A DNA stretch of 64,000 bases from Desulfobulbus oligotrophicus (GCF_016446285.1 NZ_CP054140.1:353501-417500), one strand, 5' to 3'. Counted from the stretch's first letter, positions 10,729 through 20,237 are shown. Program-made: numbers and translations. The notes: a model not told the origin generated them from the sequence alone.

Positions 10729-12414
10729 ATGTCAATCACCGCCATCACTATCCAAAACTTCAAGGGTATTCGCGAACCTATCCGAATCGAGATTAAGCCA
10801 ATCACCCTGCTTTTTGGCCCTAACTCTGCGGGCAAGTCCACTATTGTTCAGGCCCTGCACTATGCCCGGGAGGTCTTCGAACGCTATAATCTCAACCCGG
10901 ACCGGACATTATTAGGTGGTGAATCCATCGATCTTGGTGGATTCGAGAGCCTTGTCCATCAGCATGACAAATCGTTGCCTGTGAAAATGTCGTTTGAACT
11001 CGATCTTTCCAGAGAGGACCTACCAACCTACGCAGACGGAGAAGTTCGTTATATTGGTACCGATATGCTGGATAATGCCGGCAGTGGTTATCTACTTGAA
11101 GTTCTCCCTCGCATCTCCAAGGCTACTATTGGAATAACCATCCGGTGGAGTGAACTAACTGCCAGCCCGTATGCTGCGGTTTATAACGTTTCGGTAAACG
11201 ATTCTGAGTTGGTAACGATTGAAGCATCCGCTGACGGACAACAGATCTATATTTCAAAAATCAACCCGTATAATGCAATTTTACTCGAGGAAGGTGTTGC
11301 TCCCGAGGACGCCCGTAATAATGCGGCTAGATTGTTTACCGAAACGAATGAGTTCTTTTCTCCAGAGTCGGGAGATTTCTGGGGGGATCTTGCAATAAGC
11401 GATTTAGGGGCAATGCTTACTCCTCTTTTTCAGTATATGAATTTTAAAAATGGGATTCCCGGCCTTTCTAAACCAATTAATTTATTGAGACAAAACTCGG
11501 CTATCCCCCATTGGGAGAAAAATCTTTCACTGGATAATAGTATATGGGCCGAAGATATTGAGTTTGAAGATCGACCTAATTTTACCCGTCTGCTTAGTAG
11601 CTTGATCGTAGGACCTGGCGAGTTAGTTAGGGACGGACTGCGAAAGCTTTGCTATGTCGGACCATTGCGTAATATTCCTGGACGAAACCATAAGCCTGCT
11701 ACTTCACCAGATAACTCTCGCTGGTCGAATGGCCTTGCTGCTTATGATACTCTTTTTTTCAGTGATGAGGCATTTATCGACCAGGTGAACGAGTGGCTGA
11801 CCGACGAGGGGCGGCTTAATTCCGGCTACCGTGTCGAGGTGAAAAAATACCGGGAACTGGAAAACGACCACCCACTGATGTTGGCCATACTTCAAGGACG
11901 TATCCTTGACGAGGACAAGGATCTACGCGATCAGCTACTGGCCTTGCCAGTCCTGCGTCGGCTCCTGATTCGGGACGAGGCGCGTAACATCGAACTCGCG
12001 CCCCAGGATATAGGCGTCGGTATTTCCCAGGTTCTCCCTGTGGTGGTGGCTGCTCTGTACCATAAGACGGGAATAGTGGCCATTGAACAGCCAGAACTGC
12101 ATATTCACCCTGCCTTTCAGGTGGCTCTAGGCGATCTCTTCATCGAACAGATCCGGCAGCGTCCGGACCTCACCTTTATCCTTGAGACCCACTCCGAGCA
12201 CCTGATGCTCCGATTCCTGCGGCGGATCCGGGAAACCGGCGAAAATGACGCCCTGGAAAACCGGACACTCTCTCCGGAGGAACTCTCCATCTATTTCATC
12301 GAGCAGGGGGACTCCGGAATCTCCTGTCTATCCATCAGAGTGGACGAAGACGGCGACTTCATTGACCGCTGGCCCCGCGGCTTTTTTACCGAACGTGCAG
12401 GGGAGCTGTTCTGA
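10729..12414 (+). CDS. AAA ATPase of the DUF3696/OLD-like group
   Basis: A 561-residue ABC-class ATPase of the SMC/RecF/OLD type. It starts with ITIQNFKGIREPI, then Walker A FGPNSAGKST (about residue 30). Near the C-terminus are the signature-like IGVGISQVLP, Walker B IVAIEQPELHIHP and the switch ETHSEHL. This arrangement is typical of DUF3696 or AAA_21 ATPases that energise partner effectors in defence islands. No TOPRIM nuclease is fused, so the effector is probably a neighbouring protein. The stop and the next start overlap (TGATG), so it is translationally coupled to the PLD-like gene. Confidence 0.88.
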   Translation: MSITAITIQNFKGIREPIRIEIKPITLLFGPNSAGKSTIVQALHYAREVFERYNLNPDRTLLGGESIDLGGFESLVHQHDKSLPVKMSFELDLSREDLPTYADGEVRYIGTDMLDNAGSGYLLEVLPRISKATIGITIRWSELTASPYAAVYNVSVNDSELVTIEASADGQQIYISKINPYNAILLEEGVAPEDARNNAARLFTETNEFFSPESGDFWGDLAISDLGAMLTPLFQYMNFKNGIPGLSKPINLLRQNSAIPHWEKNLSLDNSIWAEDIEFEDRPNFTRLLSSLIVGPGELVRDGLRKLCYVGPLRNIPGRNHKPATSPDNSRWSNGLAAYDTLFFSDEAFIDQVNEWLTDEGRLNSGYRVEVKKYRELENDHPLMLAILQGRILDEDKDLRDQLLALPVLRRLLIRDEARNIELAPQDIGVGISQVLPVVVAALYHKTGIVAIEQPELHIHPAFQVALGDLFIEQIRQRPDLTFILETHSEHLMLRFLRRIRETGENDALENRTLSPEELSIYFIEQGDSGISCLSIRVDEDGDFIDRWPRGFFTERAGELF

Positions 12415-13325
12415 TGATCTTCGAATACGCCCTCGAACCGGAAATGGTGGCAGCCTGGGGTGACCGCGTCAACCACCGCTATTTTATCCGCGAGTTCGGC
12501 AGCGGCCAAGGGCGGCTGGTTTCTCGCTACCCGAAGAAATGGGCAAGAAAGGTGTGGGATGCCTGTGCCGGTGGCAGTGATATGGATAAGGCCAGATTGA
12601 CCGAGCTGCTGGTGAGGCTCCAGGAAACCATGATCAAACGGAAAGACTACGTCTGGGACGAGGGCGCGACCTGGCTTGACAATGCCGGGCAAGAACACGC
12701 CCGCCACCCATTCCGCGCCGTTCTGGCCCATAACAACCCGGCAGGCAGGCCGGAAATCCTCTGCGAGGATGGTCTTGCTGCCTCTCCTTGTCCTGGCTGG
12801 GACAACCCGCATGGAATCACGGTCAACCGAAAGGCCTCGGAGATGGTTGCGGCCGTGCGGCAGATGCTCACCTGCTGCCAGTGGGTCAAGTTCATCGACC
12901 CGCATCTCTGGCCAGGGGAAAGCCGCTATAACAATTCACTGCGGGCTTTTATGATGGTTTTGGCCGGCCCCCGGCCTATTGTCCCCCCGGAATCCATAGA
13001 GATCCACACTAAGCGGATAGATGTAGAGGATCATATTATTCTAAAGCGGTTTCAGGAAGTTATTCCCAATGCCCTGCAGGTCTCCCTCTACCAGTGGCAG
13101 GAACGGCCAAGAGGGCAGGGGCTTCACAACCGTTATATCCTGACCGATCTCGGTGGGGTCTCCTTTCACCACGGCCTCGATACCGGCGCGGATGGTGAAA
13201 CCGACGACCTCACCCGTCTTGATATGGATCAGTATCTTTTCCGCTGCAAACAATACGACCCGGCAGCCCCGGCCTTTGACCAGGCCGCAGATCCACTAAA
13301 AATTACCGGCACCCTTGGAAGATGA
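12414..13325 (+). CDS. Phospholipase-D-fold-like protein paired with the AAA ATPase
   Basis: A 303-residue protein. Near residue 237 it has LHNRYILTDLGGVSF, which resembles a PLD-superfamily HxK(x)4D motif with Arg in place of Lys and a single copy. An earlier FIDPHLW segment fits the same fold. PLD-like domains act as nucleases or as scaffolds in defence systems. With one degenerate motif, catalysis would need dimerisation, or the domain may be non-catalytic. The start overlaps the ATPase stop by one base and the stop overlaps the next start (ATGA), so the three proteins are probably made stoichiometrically. The PLD assignment is a motif-level inference. Confidence 0.65.
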   Translation: MIFEYALEPEMVAAWGDRVNHRYFIREFGSGQGRLVSRYPKKWARKVWDACAGGSDMDKARLTELLVRLQETMIKRKDYVWDEGATWLDNAGQEHARHPFRAVLAHNNPAGRPEILCEDGLAASPCPGWDNPHGITVNRKASEMVAAVRQMLTCCQWVKFIDPHLWPGESRYNNSLRAFMMVLAGPRPIVPPESIEIHTKRIDVEDHIILKRFQEVIPNALQVSLYQWQERPRGQGLHNRYILTDLGGVSFHHGLDTGADGETDDLTRLDMDQYLFRCKQYDPAAPAFDQAADPLKITGTLGR

Positions 13326-14143
13326 GCATGGAGGAAAAAGCGGCTGTCCAGTTCGTTAAAGCCACAAAGGAAAGCGTCCTTGCTTTTCTCAAAGAGGCCA
13401 GGAAAAGGGTTGTCATTGCCAAGGCCGGCTATTTTGTTGACGAGATTGAGACGTTGCTGGAGCTGAGAAAAAAGGATGTGCGGTGTGACCTATATGTGGA
13501 CACCGATGAAAATTCAGTCCGCTATGGATTCGGCGAACAAACAGCCCTTGAACGGATCAATCAAAATTTTGAGCTGCTGAACGTCCGGAGCGCCAACTAT
13601 ATCCGGATGGCCATCATCATCGTGGACGAAACGGTCATGGTGTATTCGCCGGTGGCCTTGTCCTGGGAAGAGGTGCCGGAACAGATTGATTTCCCCAATG
13701 GTTTTATTGGCGGGAGTGACGTGGCCAACAGTTTGTTGCGGCAGATTGAGGGGGAACCGATTGAACTCAACATAGAAGGGATGAATATTGCCATCCAGAC
13801 TTGCCCTGTCATTCAGAAAGCCCCGGAAGAAATTAAACGGGAGATTGAGACAACCATCTCCGTGCTCAAGGAAAATCCGCCGGTTGATCTGGCCGAACTG
13901 CGTAAGACCACATTTTACCGGCATAAATATAAACTGCTGAAAATGACCCTGCACGGTGTCAGGATCAAAAACAAGTCCATCTCCCTGCGGCCATTCAATA
14001 ATATGTTTGCGAAAACCAATCTGCGCCTGAAAAGCAGCTGGAATGTTCTGACCCGCGAAGATGTGGAGAAACTGGTGGCGATCAACCTGTTCCTCGAAGT
14101 AGTGGAGTCAATAGCAGGCGAGTACACACTAGCAGGCTGTTGA
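13322..14143 (+). pseudogene. 5' part of an unknown defence-operon gene, interrupted by an insertion sequence
   Basis: An open frame of 273 codons is truncated by an IS that begins at 14133; the last few residues and the stop are IS-derived. Joining 13322-14132 to 15467-15882 (one CTAG copy removed) restores a continuous 408-residue frame. The N-terminal half has an alternating strand/helix pattern with RMAIIIVDETVMVYSP near residues 95-110. That is reminiscent of a PLD-like fold without the catalytic His/Lys. The remainder is helical. It is coupled to the preceding gene by an ATGA overlap. In its present state the product should be truncated. Confidence 0.75.
14129..14132. repeat. Left target-site duplication CTAG
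   Basis: The four bases CTAG immediately left of the IS are repeated immediately right of it (15463-15466). This is the 4-bp target duplication expected for IS5-type elements that prefer YTAR targets. Confidence 0.85.
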
Positions 14144-15462
14144 AAAACTCATAAACAACGGGACATGTAAAACAATACCGTGTATTATTCAACCAATTGG
14201 AATAACTGACAAACAGGTGGGAATATGCGCGGACCTGACATTCAGCAACAGAAATTGTTCAGCTATCTCTCCCCCGAATCCCGGGTTCCACAAACGCATC
14301 CCCTGCGCCCCATCCGAATCATAGCTGATAAAGCGCTGAAAGAACTCTCCCCTGTGTTTCGGGAACTCTACTCACGAACAGGACGACCATCGATTCCGCC
14401 CGAGCAACTGCTTCGCTCCCTGCTGCTGCAAATCCTTTATTCGATCCGGAGCGAGCGGATGTTGGTGGAACAGCTTGATTACAATCTTCTTTTTCGCTGG
14501 TTTGTCGGCCTGTCCATGGATGAAGCAATTTGGGATCACTCCGTCTATTCCAAAAACAGGGAGCGCATTCTGCACAGTGATCTTGCGGTGATGTTCTTGC
14601 GATCCATCTGTTCCCAAGCCGAGGCAGCCGGACTCTTGTCTGACGACCATTTCACCGTTGACGGCACACTGATCGAAACGTGGGCATCGCTGAAGAGCTT
14701 TCGGCCCAAAGATGAGGAGCCTCCGGTCTCTACCGGCGGCAACCGCAATCCGGCAGTGGATTTCCACGGGAAAAAGCGTCGCAATGACACGCACGCATCG
14801 GTCACCGATCCAGAATCCCGGCTGTTCAGAAAAGGAAAAGGCAAGGAGGCCAGGCTCTGCTTCATGGGGCATGTGCTGATGGAAAATCGGAACGGTTTGG
14901 TCGTCGATACCCGCCTGACCCAGGCAACCGGGACGGCGGAGCGCGAGGCCGCCCTTTCCATGGCTTCGGATATTCCGGGCACACATCGAGTCACCATCGG
15001 CGCGGACAAAGGGTATGACTGCAAGGAGTTCGTCGATGACCTGCGCATCCTGACCGTTACTCCACATGTAGCGCAGAAAGTCAAAGGCTCCGCCATCGAT
15101 GGCCGCACCACCCGTCATCAAGGTTATGCTGTGAGCCGGAAAAAACGCAAACGGGTGGAAGAGATATTTGGCTGGATGAAAACCGTCGCCTGGTTACGCA
15201 AAGCCAGGTACAAAGGTGTGGAAAAGATTGACTGGCTGTTCACGCTCTCAGCGGCAGCCTACAACATGGTCCGCATGCGCAATCTGGGGATAGTTGCCTC
15301 CGGGTAGGAGGGAAAACCCTATCAGAACGGCTTGAAGCGCCTTGGAAGATGAAAACCGGCAACGCATCATGACAAACAAACGGCCAAGGGCCTCTGCAAA
15401 AGAGCTATCGAAGGGCAAATAAAGAACCCTTGTCTCATGTTTTCCTGTTTTTCAACAGCCTG
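14133..15462 (+). mobile_element. IS5-superfamily insertion sequence, 1330 bp
   Basis: A complete element with perfect 16-bp terminal inverted repeats (CAGGCTGTTGAAAAAC at the left, its complement at the right end) and a 4-bp CTAG target duplication. It holds one intact transposase gene in the same direction as the host gene. Both ends and the duplication are intact, so the insertion is recent and the element may still be active. Confidence 0.93.
14225..15307 (+). CDS. IS5-family (IS5/IS1182-like) DDE transposase
   Basis: A 360-residue transposase starting MRGPDIQQQKLFSYLSPESR. It has the N-terminal DUF772-type domain (about residues 40-120, with SIRSERMLVEQLDYNLLFRW). It has a DDE core with Asp in DDHFTVDGTLIETWAS (about 145), Asp in IGADKGYD (about 262) and Glu in KKRKRVEEIFGWMKT (about 312). 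It catalyses cut-and-paste movement of the surrounding IS. A strong AGGTGGG site precedes the ATG. No frameshift is visible. Confidence 0.94.
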   Translation: MRGPDIQQQKLFSYLSPESRVPQTHPLRPIRIIADKALKELSPVFRELYSRTGRPSIPPEQLLRSLLLQILYSIRSERMLVEQLDYNLLFRWFVGLSMDEAIWDHSVYSKNRERILHSDLAVMFLRSICSQAEAAGLLSDDHFTVDGTLIETWASLKSFRPKDEEPPVSTGGNRNPAVDFHGKKRRNDTHASVTDPESRLFRKGKGKEARLCFMGHVLMENRNGLVVDTRLTQATGTAEREAALSMASDIPGTHRVTIGADKGYDCKEFVDDLRILTVTPHVAQKVKGSAIDGRTTRHQGYAVSRKKRKRVEEIFGWMKTVAWLRKARYKGVEKIDWLFTLSAAAYNMVRMRNLGIVASG

Positions 15463-15882
15463 CTAGACGCGAAACGCTATGGGGTGATGCTTGAAACCAA
15501 GAACAAGAAGGAACTCGAAGAAGAGATTGGCATTGCTGTGGACTGTTTGAAGAGTTCGCTCGGGAATGCCTTACCTGCTGTGACGAATTCTTCTTCCGTG
15601 AAGAATGATTCGGGAGGGATCTCGGATTCAGCGAATTCCACCGGGGAGTCTGCCGTTTCTCAAGTTAAGAGCCTGGCATGCATTCTGAAGGAAAGCCGGA
15701 CAGACCTCATTGATCACTTGTATCATCAGGCCAGGGAAGAAAAGGGTTGTTGGGGCCAACTCTTTGCGTATGACCAGACTCTGTATCGCCAAATGCAGGA
15801 CGGGAAAATCACGGAAAACGAAGCTGTCAAACAGGCTGTTGAGACCTATGTCGATCACCGACTGAATTTCCCAAAGGCTTAG
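15463..15882 (+). pseudogene. 3' part of the interrupted defence-operon gene
   Basis: This is the downstream half of the gene that begins at 13322; 15463-15466 is the second CTAG. Read in the frame of the 5' half it runs LDAKRYGVMLETKNKKELEE and continues for about 138 codons to TAG at 15880. The segment contains a low-complexity Ser/Asn/Gly linker, then a helical C-terminal domain of about 75 residues. A separate start inside the IS end (near 15430) could in principle drive expression of this part. The family is unknown. Confidence 0.75.
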
Positions 15883-15885
15883 GAG

Positions 15886-16053
15886 ATGATCGACCTGATT
15901 CGCGTTGAATTTGATTATTACGACATCTCTGACGAACTGTTGGCAAAAGAGGATTTTGTCAAGATCGTTGCGAGATTTGACATAGAAATTCGCGACTATC
16001 AGGAAGGATTTGAAAAAAATAGGCAGATGAGCCTGTTTGATATTTCTGATTAG
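15886..16053 (+). CDS. Small acidic protein, last gene of the putative defence operon
   Basis: A 55-codon frame starts at ATG 15886, two bases after an AGGAG that overlaps the preceding stop, and ends TAG at 16051-16053. The product is acidic and compact (MIDLIRVEFDYYDISDELLA at the start, MSLFDISD at the end), with no membrane segment or known motif. The MSLFD-like tail loosely resembles a short clamp-binding or partner-docking peptide, which is speculation. Tight spacing and a good ribosome-binding site support it as a real gene coupled to the interrupted one. Confidence 0.6.
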   Translation: MIDLIRVEFDYYDISDELLAKEDFVKIVARFDIEIRDYQEGFEKNRQMSLFDISD

Positions 16054-16081
16054 AAATCAGAGAATTTAAATTGGGTTAAGA

Positions 16082-16702
16082 TCACCTGCAATTTCGGTAA
16101 GACTGATAATTGTCGAGAACCTTGGCGATGTAAATCCTGGTTTCAATGATATTCGGGATGCGTCCTTTAACCTTGCCAGGCCCGGCATTGTAGGCGGCCA
16201 GGCTTAACACCACGTCCCCATCATAGTTGTCGAGCAGGGAACGAAGGTATTTGGTGCCACCGGTAATATTTTCCTGCGGGTCAAAGGGATCGTCTACCTG
16301 GAGATCCCTAGCCGTAGCCGGCATGAGTTGCATCAAGCCCTGAGCCCCCTTGGGCGAAACAGCGGCAGGGTCAAAATTCGATTCCGCTTTGATGATGGCC
16401 TTGATCAGGTAGGGATCAACCCCATGTTCGGTGGCGGCCGCTTGGATGAATGCGTTGATTGTTTGATAGGAGAGATCTCGCGATGATCGTGGGACAGGTC
16501 GTTCGATGGCGATCTTTTTGTCCGTTCGACTGCTCTTACCCCGCATATAATGGAGATTTCCTTGAACATCTATATAGGCAGCAACTGTTGCCCAGGCGGT
16601 AAATGGCGACGAAAAACTCAATGCGAAAAAGAGCAGTAAACCGGCTAGGAGCGGGAACAATACAAAGGGTTTTCGTTCTTTTTGAACCACCTCAATCCTC
16701 AT
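16082..16702 (-). CDS. Lytic transglycosylase of the conjugation system
   Basis: About 206 residues from the ATG at 16702, preceded by GGAAAG. A longer frame to 17065 lacks support. An N-terminal signal or anchor (FVLFPLLAGLLLFFALSF) leads into an SLT domain with the catalytic Glu in IIKAESNFDPAAVSPKGAQG. The typical LMQLMPATA and SLAAYNAGPGKV motifs follow. It opens peptidoglycan locally so the transfer channel can cross the wall. It is the most distal leftward gene of the transfer region and converges with the defence operon. Confidence 0.92.
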   Translation of the reverse strand: MRIEVVQKERKPFVLFPLLAGLLLFFALSFSSPFTAWATVAAYIDVQGNLHYMRGKSSRTDKKIAIERPVPRSSRDLSYQTINAFIQAAATEHGVDPYLIKAIIKAESNFDPAAVSPKGAQGLMQLMPATARDLQVDDPFDPQENITGGTKYLRSLLDNYDGDVVLSLAAYNAGPGKVKGRIPNIIETRIYIAKVLDNYQSYRNCR

Positions 16703-16835
16703 ATCTGTCACTTTCCAAGCTATTTCCGATGGTTTGACTTTTCTCGAAAACATGATAAGGGTTAGCGTGGAACGTAATCTTTCGCACACGAATCGGTACT
16801 GATCATTCCGCAAACCAGTACACCGGAGAACAATC

Positions 16836-17102
16836 ATGTCTGACCAGACCAATTGGACCACCATTTGCCCCCATTGCGGGTATGAGTCCGAAGACAGCGC
16901 GATGTGTCGGTCCTGTGGCCGATTGATGGATGAGTCGATACCGGTGCGGCCTTTTTCCGCAAGCGGGTTGGTGGCAAAAGTCGTGGAGTCGTGGCAGCCT
17001 TGCAGCGACTTGGAGGCATTGTCGCCTATCAAGGAAGAACCCGAGTTCTGCCCCAGTTGGCGCATGTACCAGGGTAATATTTACCATTGGGATGACAAAT
17101 AA
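16836..17102 (+). CDS. Small double zinc-ribbon protein
   Basis: An 88-residue protein with ICPHCG near residue 10 and MCRSCGRL near residue 24, a four-cysteine zinc-ribbon. A further Cys lies near residues 56 and 72. GGAGAACAATC before the ATG is a good ribosome-binding site. It runs against the surrounding tra genes and is divergent from the transglycosylase. The function is unknown; zinc ribbons of this size often bind DNA or RNA or stabilise small regulators. Confidence 0.7.
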   Translation: MSDQTNWTTICPHCGYESEDSAMCRSCGRLMDESIPVRPFSASGLVAKVVESWQPCSDLEALSPIKEEPEFCPSWRMYQGNIYHWDDK

Positions 17103-17135
17103 AATTTTCTGGTATACTGCCCTGACCGTATCGAT

Positions 17136-20100
17136 CTATTTTCTTTTATGAATTTCCACTACAACTCCGGGTTTTCCTTCACCCGGAGTTAATTTGTTCT
17201 CTGGTGGCGCCTGAAAGTACCCTTCAGAAGTCGGTCGATTCCCCTGGCTGTCCACCACTCCTTTGAACACCTTGCCGATTCCCTCGGTGGCCATCCCTTT
17301 CATATCGGTGCGGATTCGACCTTGTCCAGACTCTTCATGTCGATTGACACTCCGCAGATTATCAGCATTAGTAATGGTTCGCGTCCCGTCCGGTTTTTGT
17401 AACGGGAGGGGACTTTCGGGAGGCTGAAGACTTCCCTCGGTAATGCCGGCAGTGTTGGAGCGAACTGATCCGGCCGTCTGATCGACATAACTCTTCATCA
17501 ACCCCTGATCATGGATTCGATTCCGGGTGTTGTGGATGGTTCCTTGCACCTCTGCTTGGGTACTGCCCCAGCCGTATCCGTGCCCGCTGACAAAGCCACT
17601 GACAATATCACGCATATTGTTGACACCGGCTGGACCGTGTTGGGTAACATAGCTGTTGAAATCGCTGATGGTTTTGCGGATCGTCTCAGGGGTTTCCTCG
17701 CCATACCGCTCTCGGGCGTAATTCTTCACCAGTGCCGTGGTCAGATCTGCACCATAGGACTCCTGCGATCTGCTGATTGACCGGGCCTCATCAATGATAG
17801 AATAGGCTTCTGTGGCTCCAATACGTTTGGCAACATTGGCCAGGTAATCCAACCCACGGCCATCGCTGAATGTCTGAGCGACTGCTTCAGAGCGCACTTT
17901 GGCTTCGTCTCGGGAAAAGGCTTTGGCAGTGTCTTCGGAAACTTGAAAGCTCACCCGTTCTCCATCACCTCCTACTACTGATAATTGGCCATTCGCACCC
18001 ATGCTGGCACCAACGATTCTTCCTCCTGCGCCCAGCATCCCTTGCAGTTGAGTTCTCTGTATTTCATCTAATGAGTGGATAAAACTCGATTGATCATTAA
18101 AGGCCCGCTTCCAACTGTTGTGGAGTGCGTTATTGAGCGTGTCGGAGTAACTTCTGTTTTCTCCGCCGGAAAGGCTATCCCTTTGCACCTGCTGCCAGAG
18201 CATTCCCCAGTTGCTGTCGCTCCCCATAGTCTTGGCAGCTCCGGCCACCTTCTGCTGCACTGCCATGGCTCCGACCTTGACCGGATCAAGGCCATGAATT
18301 GAGGCTTGAGTGGTGGTTCTGATTCCATCACTATCCACCACGTAAGAGGCCTTGCCGGCTGCAAGGATGTCGTCCTGGGTACCGGTGCCACCTGGACCAA
18401 GGGTGACGACACTGGAAGAACCGTCCGGGTTGACTGATTCAGAGCGCATCCGGGTCGCAGTGCCATCCGGCCCGGTGGAGACGGTCACCGGTCCGGAGGC
18501 GGTGCCGACACTTTGGTTGGCCGAGGCCATCATGGTGGCGAAGTCACCCTGTGAGGTCATGGGTGGAATTTGCCCTGATTTTTGTAAACTCCTGCGGGCA
18601 TTCATGGCTGCGGTATTCCCGCCCACCGATTTGTGCAGGCTCCAGGATTCAGCGGCAGCCAAGTTGGCGAACCGATGCTCGGCCATCCCGTCCAACAGGC
18701 CGGCAGCCTTGGTTTGTTGACGCATGGCGGATGAAAGCCCATCCGGGGTCAACAAGGCTCCGGCATGACTGCCGGCTCCCTGGACAAGACTGCTCAAGTT
18801 GCCGGCCAACATGGCCAGGGCATGGCCACCGAAGCGGATCAGCATCATCGAGAACAGGCTCGCCAGCATGATGCCGGCGGAGCGGATGACTCCAAACATA
18901 GCCAGCATCTTGGTGGAAACCGAAGGCAGGGCCGCCATGGCATAGACGCCGAGATTCGATTGCCGGACCTCCTCGAAGTTGCGGGCGGCATAATCCATGG
19001 CCGCGCCATGGATTACCGCATCGGTCACGCCCCAGGTGGAGAGAAAGACAAAAAAGCCGAGCATCACCGAGGCCGCCTTGCCGACAATCGGGGTGGGAAG
19101 AAAAAGCACCAAAAAGGGAATCACCCCAATGGCAATGGCGGTCATCACCGCCCGGATGATTGGTATCCACTCGTTCATGGTCAGACCGATCCCCAGCCCG
19201 GAGGTGGTGATCTTACGGTCGCTCTCCATCAGCATCGAGGTCTCGACATCATCCTGGAAGTAGAAGTTGTAGAGGATCTCGGCAATCTGCCGCTGCTGGA
19301 TGATCCGCTCCGGCGTCACTGCTGTGCCGGTGGTGAAGTTGAGGGTATTTGAGATCTGGTTGCGGCAGGTGGCCAACTCGGTGGCGCTGCTTGGATCGTA
19401 GTAGGACTTGCTGCACACCTTGCGGATCGACTCGCTGTAGTTGGCGGCGGTGGCATAGATCGGCTGCAAGTTGGTCCAGGCCTGGGTACAGCTCATGGCG
19501 GTGCCGGCCGGACTCGCGGCATCGTAGTAGACGGTGTAGACCGATGGATTAACCGCCTGGGCGAGATTGACCAGGAAATCGGTGCTGATGTTGCGCAGAT
19601 CATCCAGGGACAGGGTGGTGCCCGGCCGCATCAGCTCGAAGGTGACACAGTCCTTGACGTAGCGGATCATGGAGGTGCGGGCATAGTTGTCCTTGGGCGA
19701 GGAACCCTTGACCGACTCCAGGGTCTTGAATCCAATGCCGCCTGCGGTCTGAGTATAGGCAGCATCCGGAGCCGCCGAAGTATCGATGATGTCCACCAGG
19801 CCACGCTCGATCAGGTTGAGGGTGCCTGCAGTGAAGACGATGGCATCCGGGATATCGCCCACCGTCTGGAACCGGTTGAGCACTGGATCATAAACGGTGA
19901 TGTTGCCCTTAGGCACAAAGACGGCCAGGTAGACGATGGCCCCGAATACCACCGGCACGGTCCAGGTCAGCGGGATGATCCGGGCGCCGGTGGTGGCTCG
20001 GGCAATCCAGGCCGCTGCCCCGGCCATGATACCGATGACGGTCATCACAAAGATGAGCCCCTGATAACCGGCATCGCTGAAGATCAGGGCAATGCGGATG

Positions 20101-20237
20101 AATGCCTGAACAATGGGGTTGAATCCCCCGTAGGTGTAATACTCCATATCCAGGGCCAGGGCAGACCCGGCCGAAAGGAGAATAGCGCTCAAGGCCAGAG
20201 GGAACAAACCCCACTTCGTCATGTTTTTCCTGTTCAT
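17136..20237 (-). CDS. traG: Conjugal transfer mating-pair stabilisation protein TraG
   Basis: About 1033 residues from ATG 20237, which overlaps the traH stop (TGATG). A cleavable signal (GLFPLALSAILLSAGSALAL) is followed by a TraG N-terminal membrane domain with several transmembrane segments to about residue 480. A long, Gly/Ser/Gln-rich, mostly soluble C-terminal region follows. F TraG assembles the pilus and stabilises mating pairs; its C-terminal part acts in entry exclusion in F. Slightly longer than F TraG. The first gene in the block is traA at 31704, so this is the distal part of one long operon. Confidence 0.93.
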   Translation of the reverse strand: MNRKNMTKWGLFPLALSAILLSAGSALALDMEYYTYGGFNPIVQAFIRIALIFSDAGYQGLIFVMTVIGIMAGAAAWIARATTGARIIPLTWTVPVVFGAIVYLAVFVPKGNITVYDPVLNRFQTVGDIPDAIVFTAGTLNLIERGLVDIIDTSAAPDAAYTQTAGGIGFKTLESVKGSSPKDNYARTSMIRYVKDCVTFELMRPGTTLSLDDLRNISTDFLVNLAQAVNPSVYTVYYDAASPAGTAMSCTQAWTNLQPIYATAANYSESIRKVCSKSYYDPSSATELATCRNQISNTLNFTTGTAVTPERIIQQRQIAEILYNFYFQDDVETSMLMESDRKITTSGLGIGLTMNEWIPIIRAVMTAIAIGVIPFLVLFLPTPIVGKAASVMLGFFVFLSTWGVTDAVIHGAAMDYAARNFEEVRQSNLGVYAMAALPSVSTKMLAMFGVIRSAGIMLASLFSMMLIRFGGHALAMLAGNLSSLVQGAGSHAGALLTPDGLSSAMRQQTKAAGLLDGMAEHRFANLAAAESWSLHKSVGGNTAAMNARRSLQKSGQIPPMTSQGDFATMMASANQSVGTASGPVTVSTGPDGTATRMRSESVNPDGSSSVVTLGPGGTGTQDDILAAGKASYVVDSDGIRTTTQASIHGLDPVKVGAMAVQQKVAGAAKTMGSDSNWGMLWQQVQRDSLSGGENRSYSDTLNNALHNSWKRAFNDQSSFIHSLDEIQRTQLQGMLGAGGRIVGASMGANGQLSVVGGDGERVSFQVSEDTAKAFSRDEAKVRSEAVAQTFSDGRGLDYLANVAKRIGATEAYSIIDEARSISRSQESYGADLTTALVKNYARERYGEETPETIRKTISDFNSYVTQHGPAGVNNMRDIVSGFVSGHGYGWGSTQAEVQGTIHNTRNRIHDQGLMKSYVDQTAGSVRSNTAGITEGSLQPPESPLPLQKPDGTRTITNADNLRSVNRHEESGQGRIRTDMKGMATEGIGKVFKGVVDSQGNRPTSEGYFQAPPENKLTPGEGKPGVVVEIHKRK

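Noticed and set aside
16044-16060. Terminator between the defence operon and the transglycosylase gene
   Set aside because: Only a 6-bp stem without a T-run; too weak to call.
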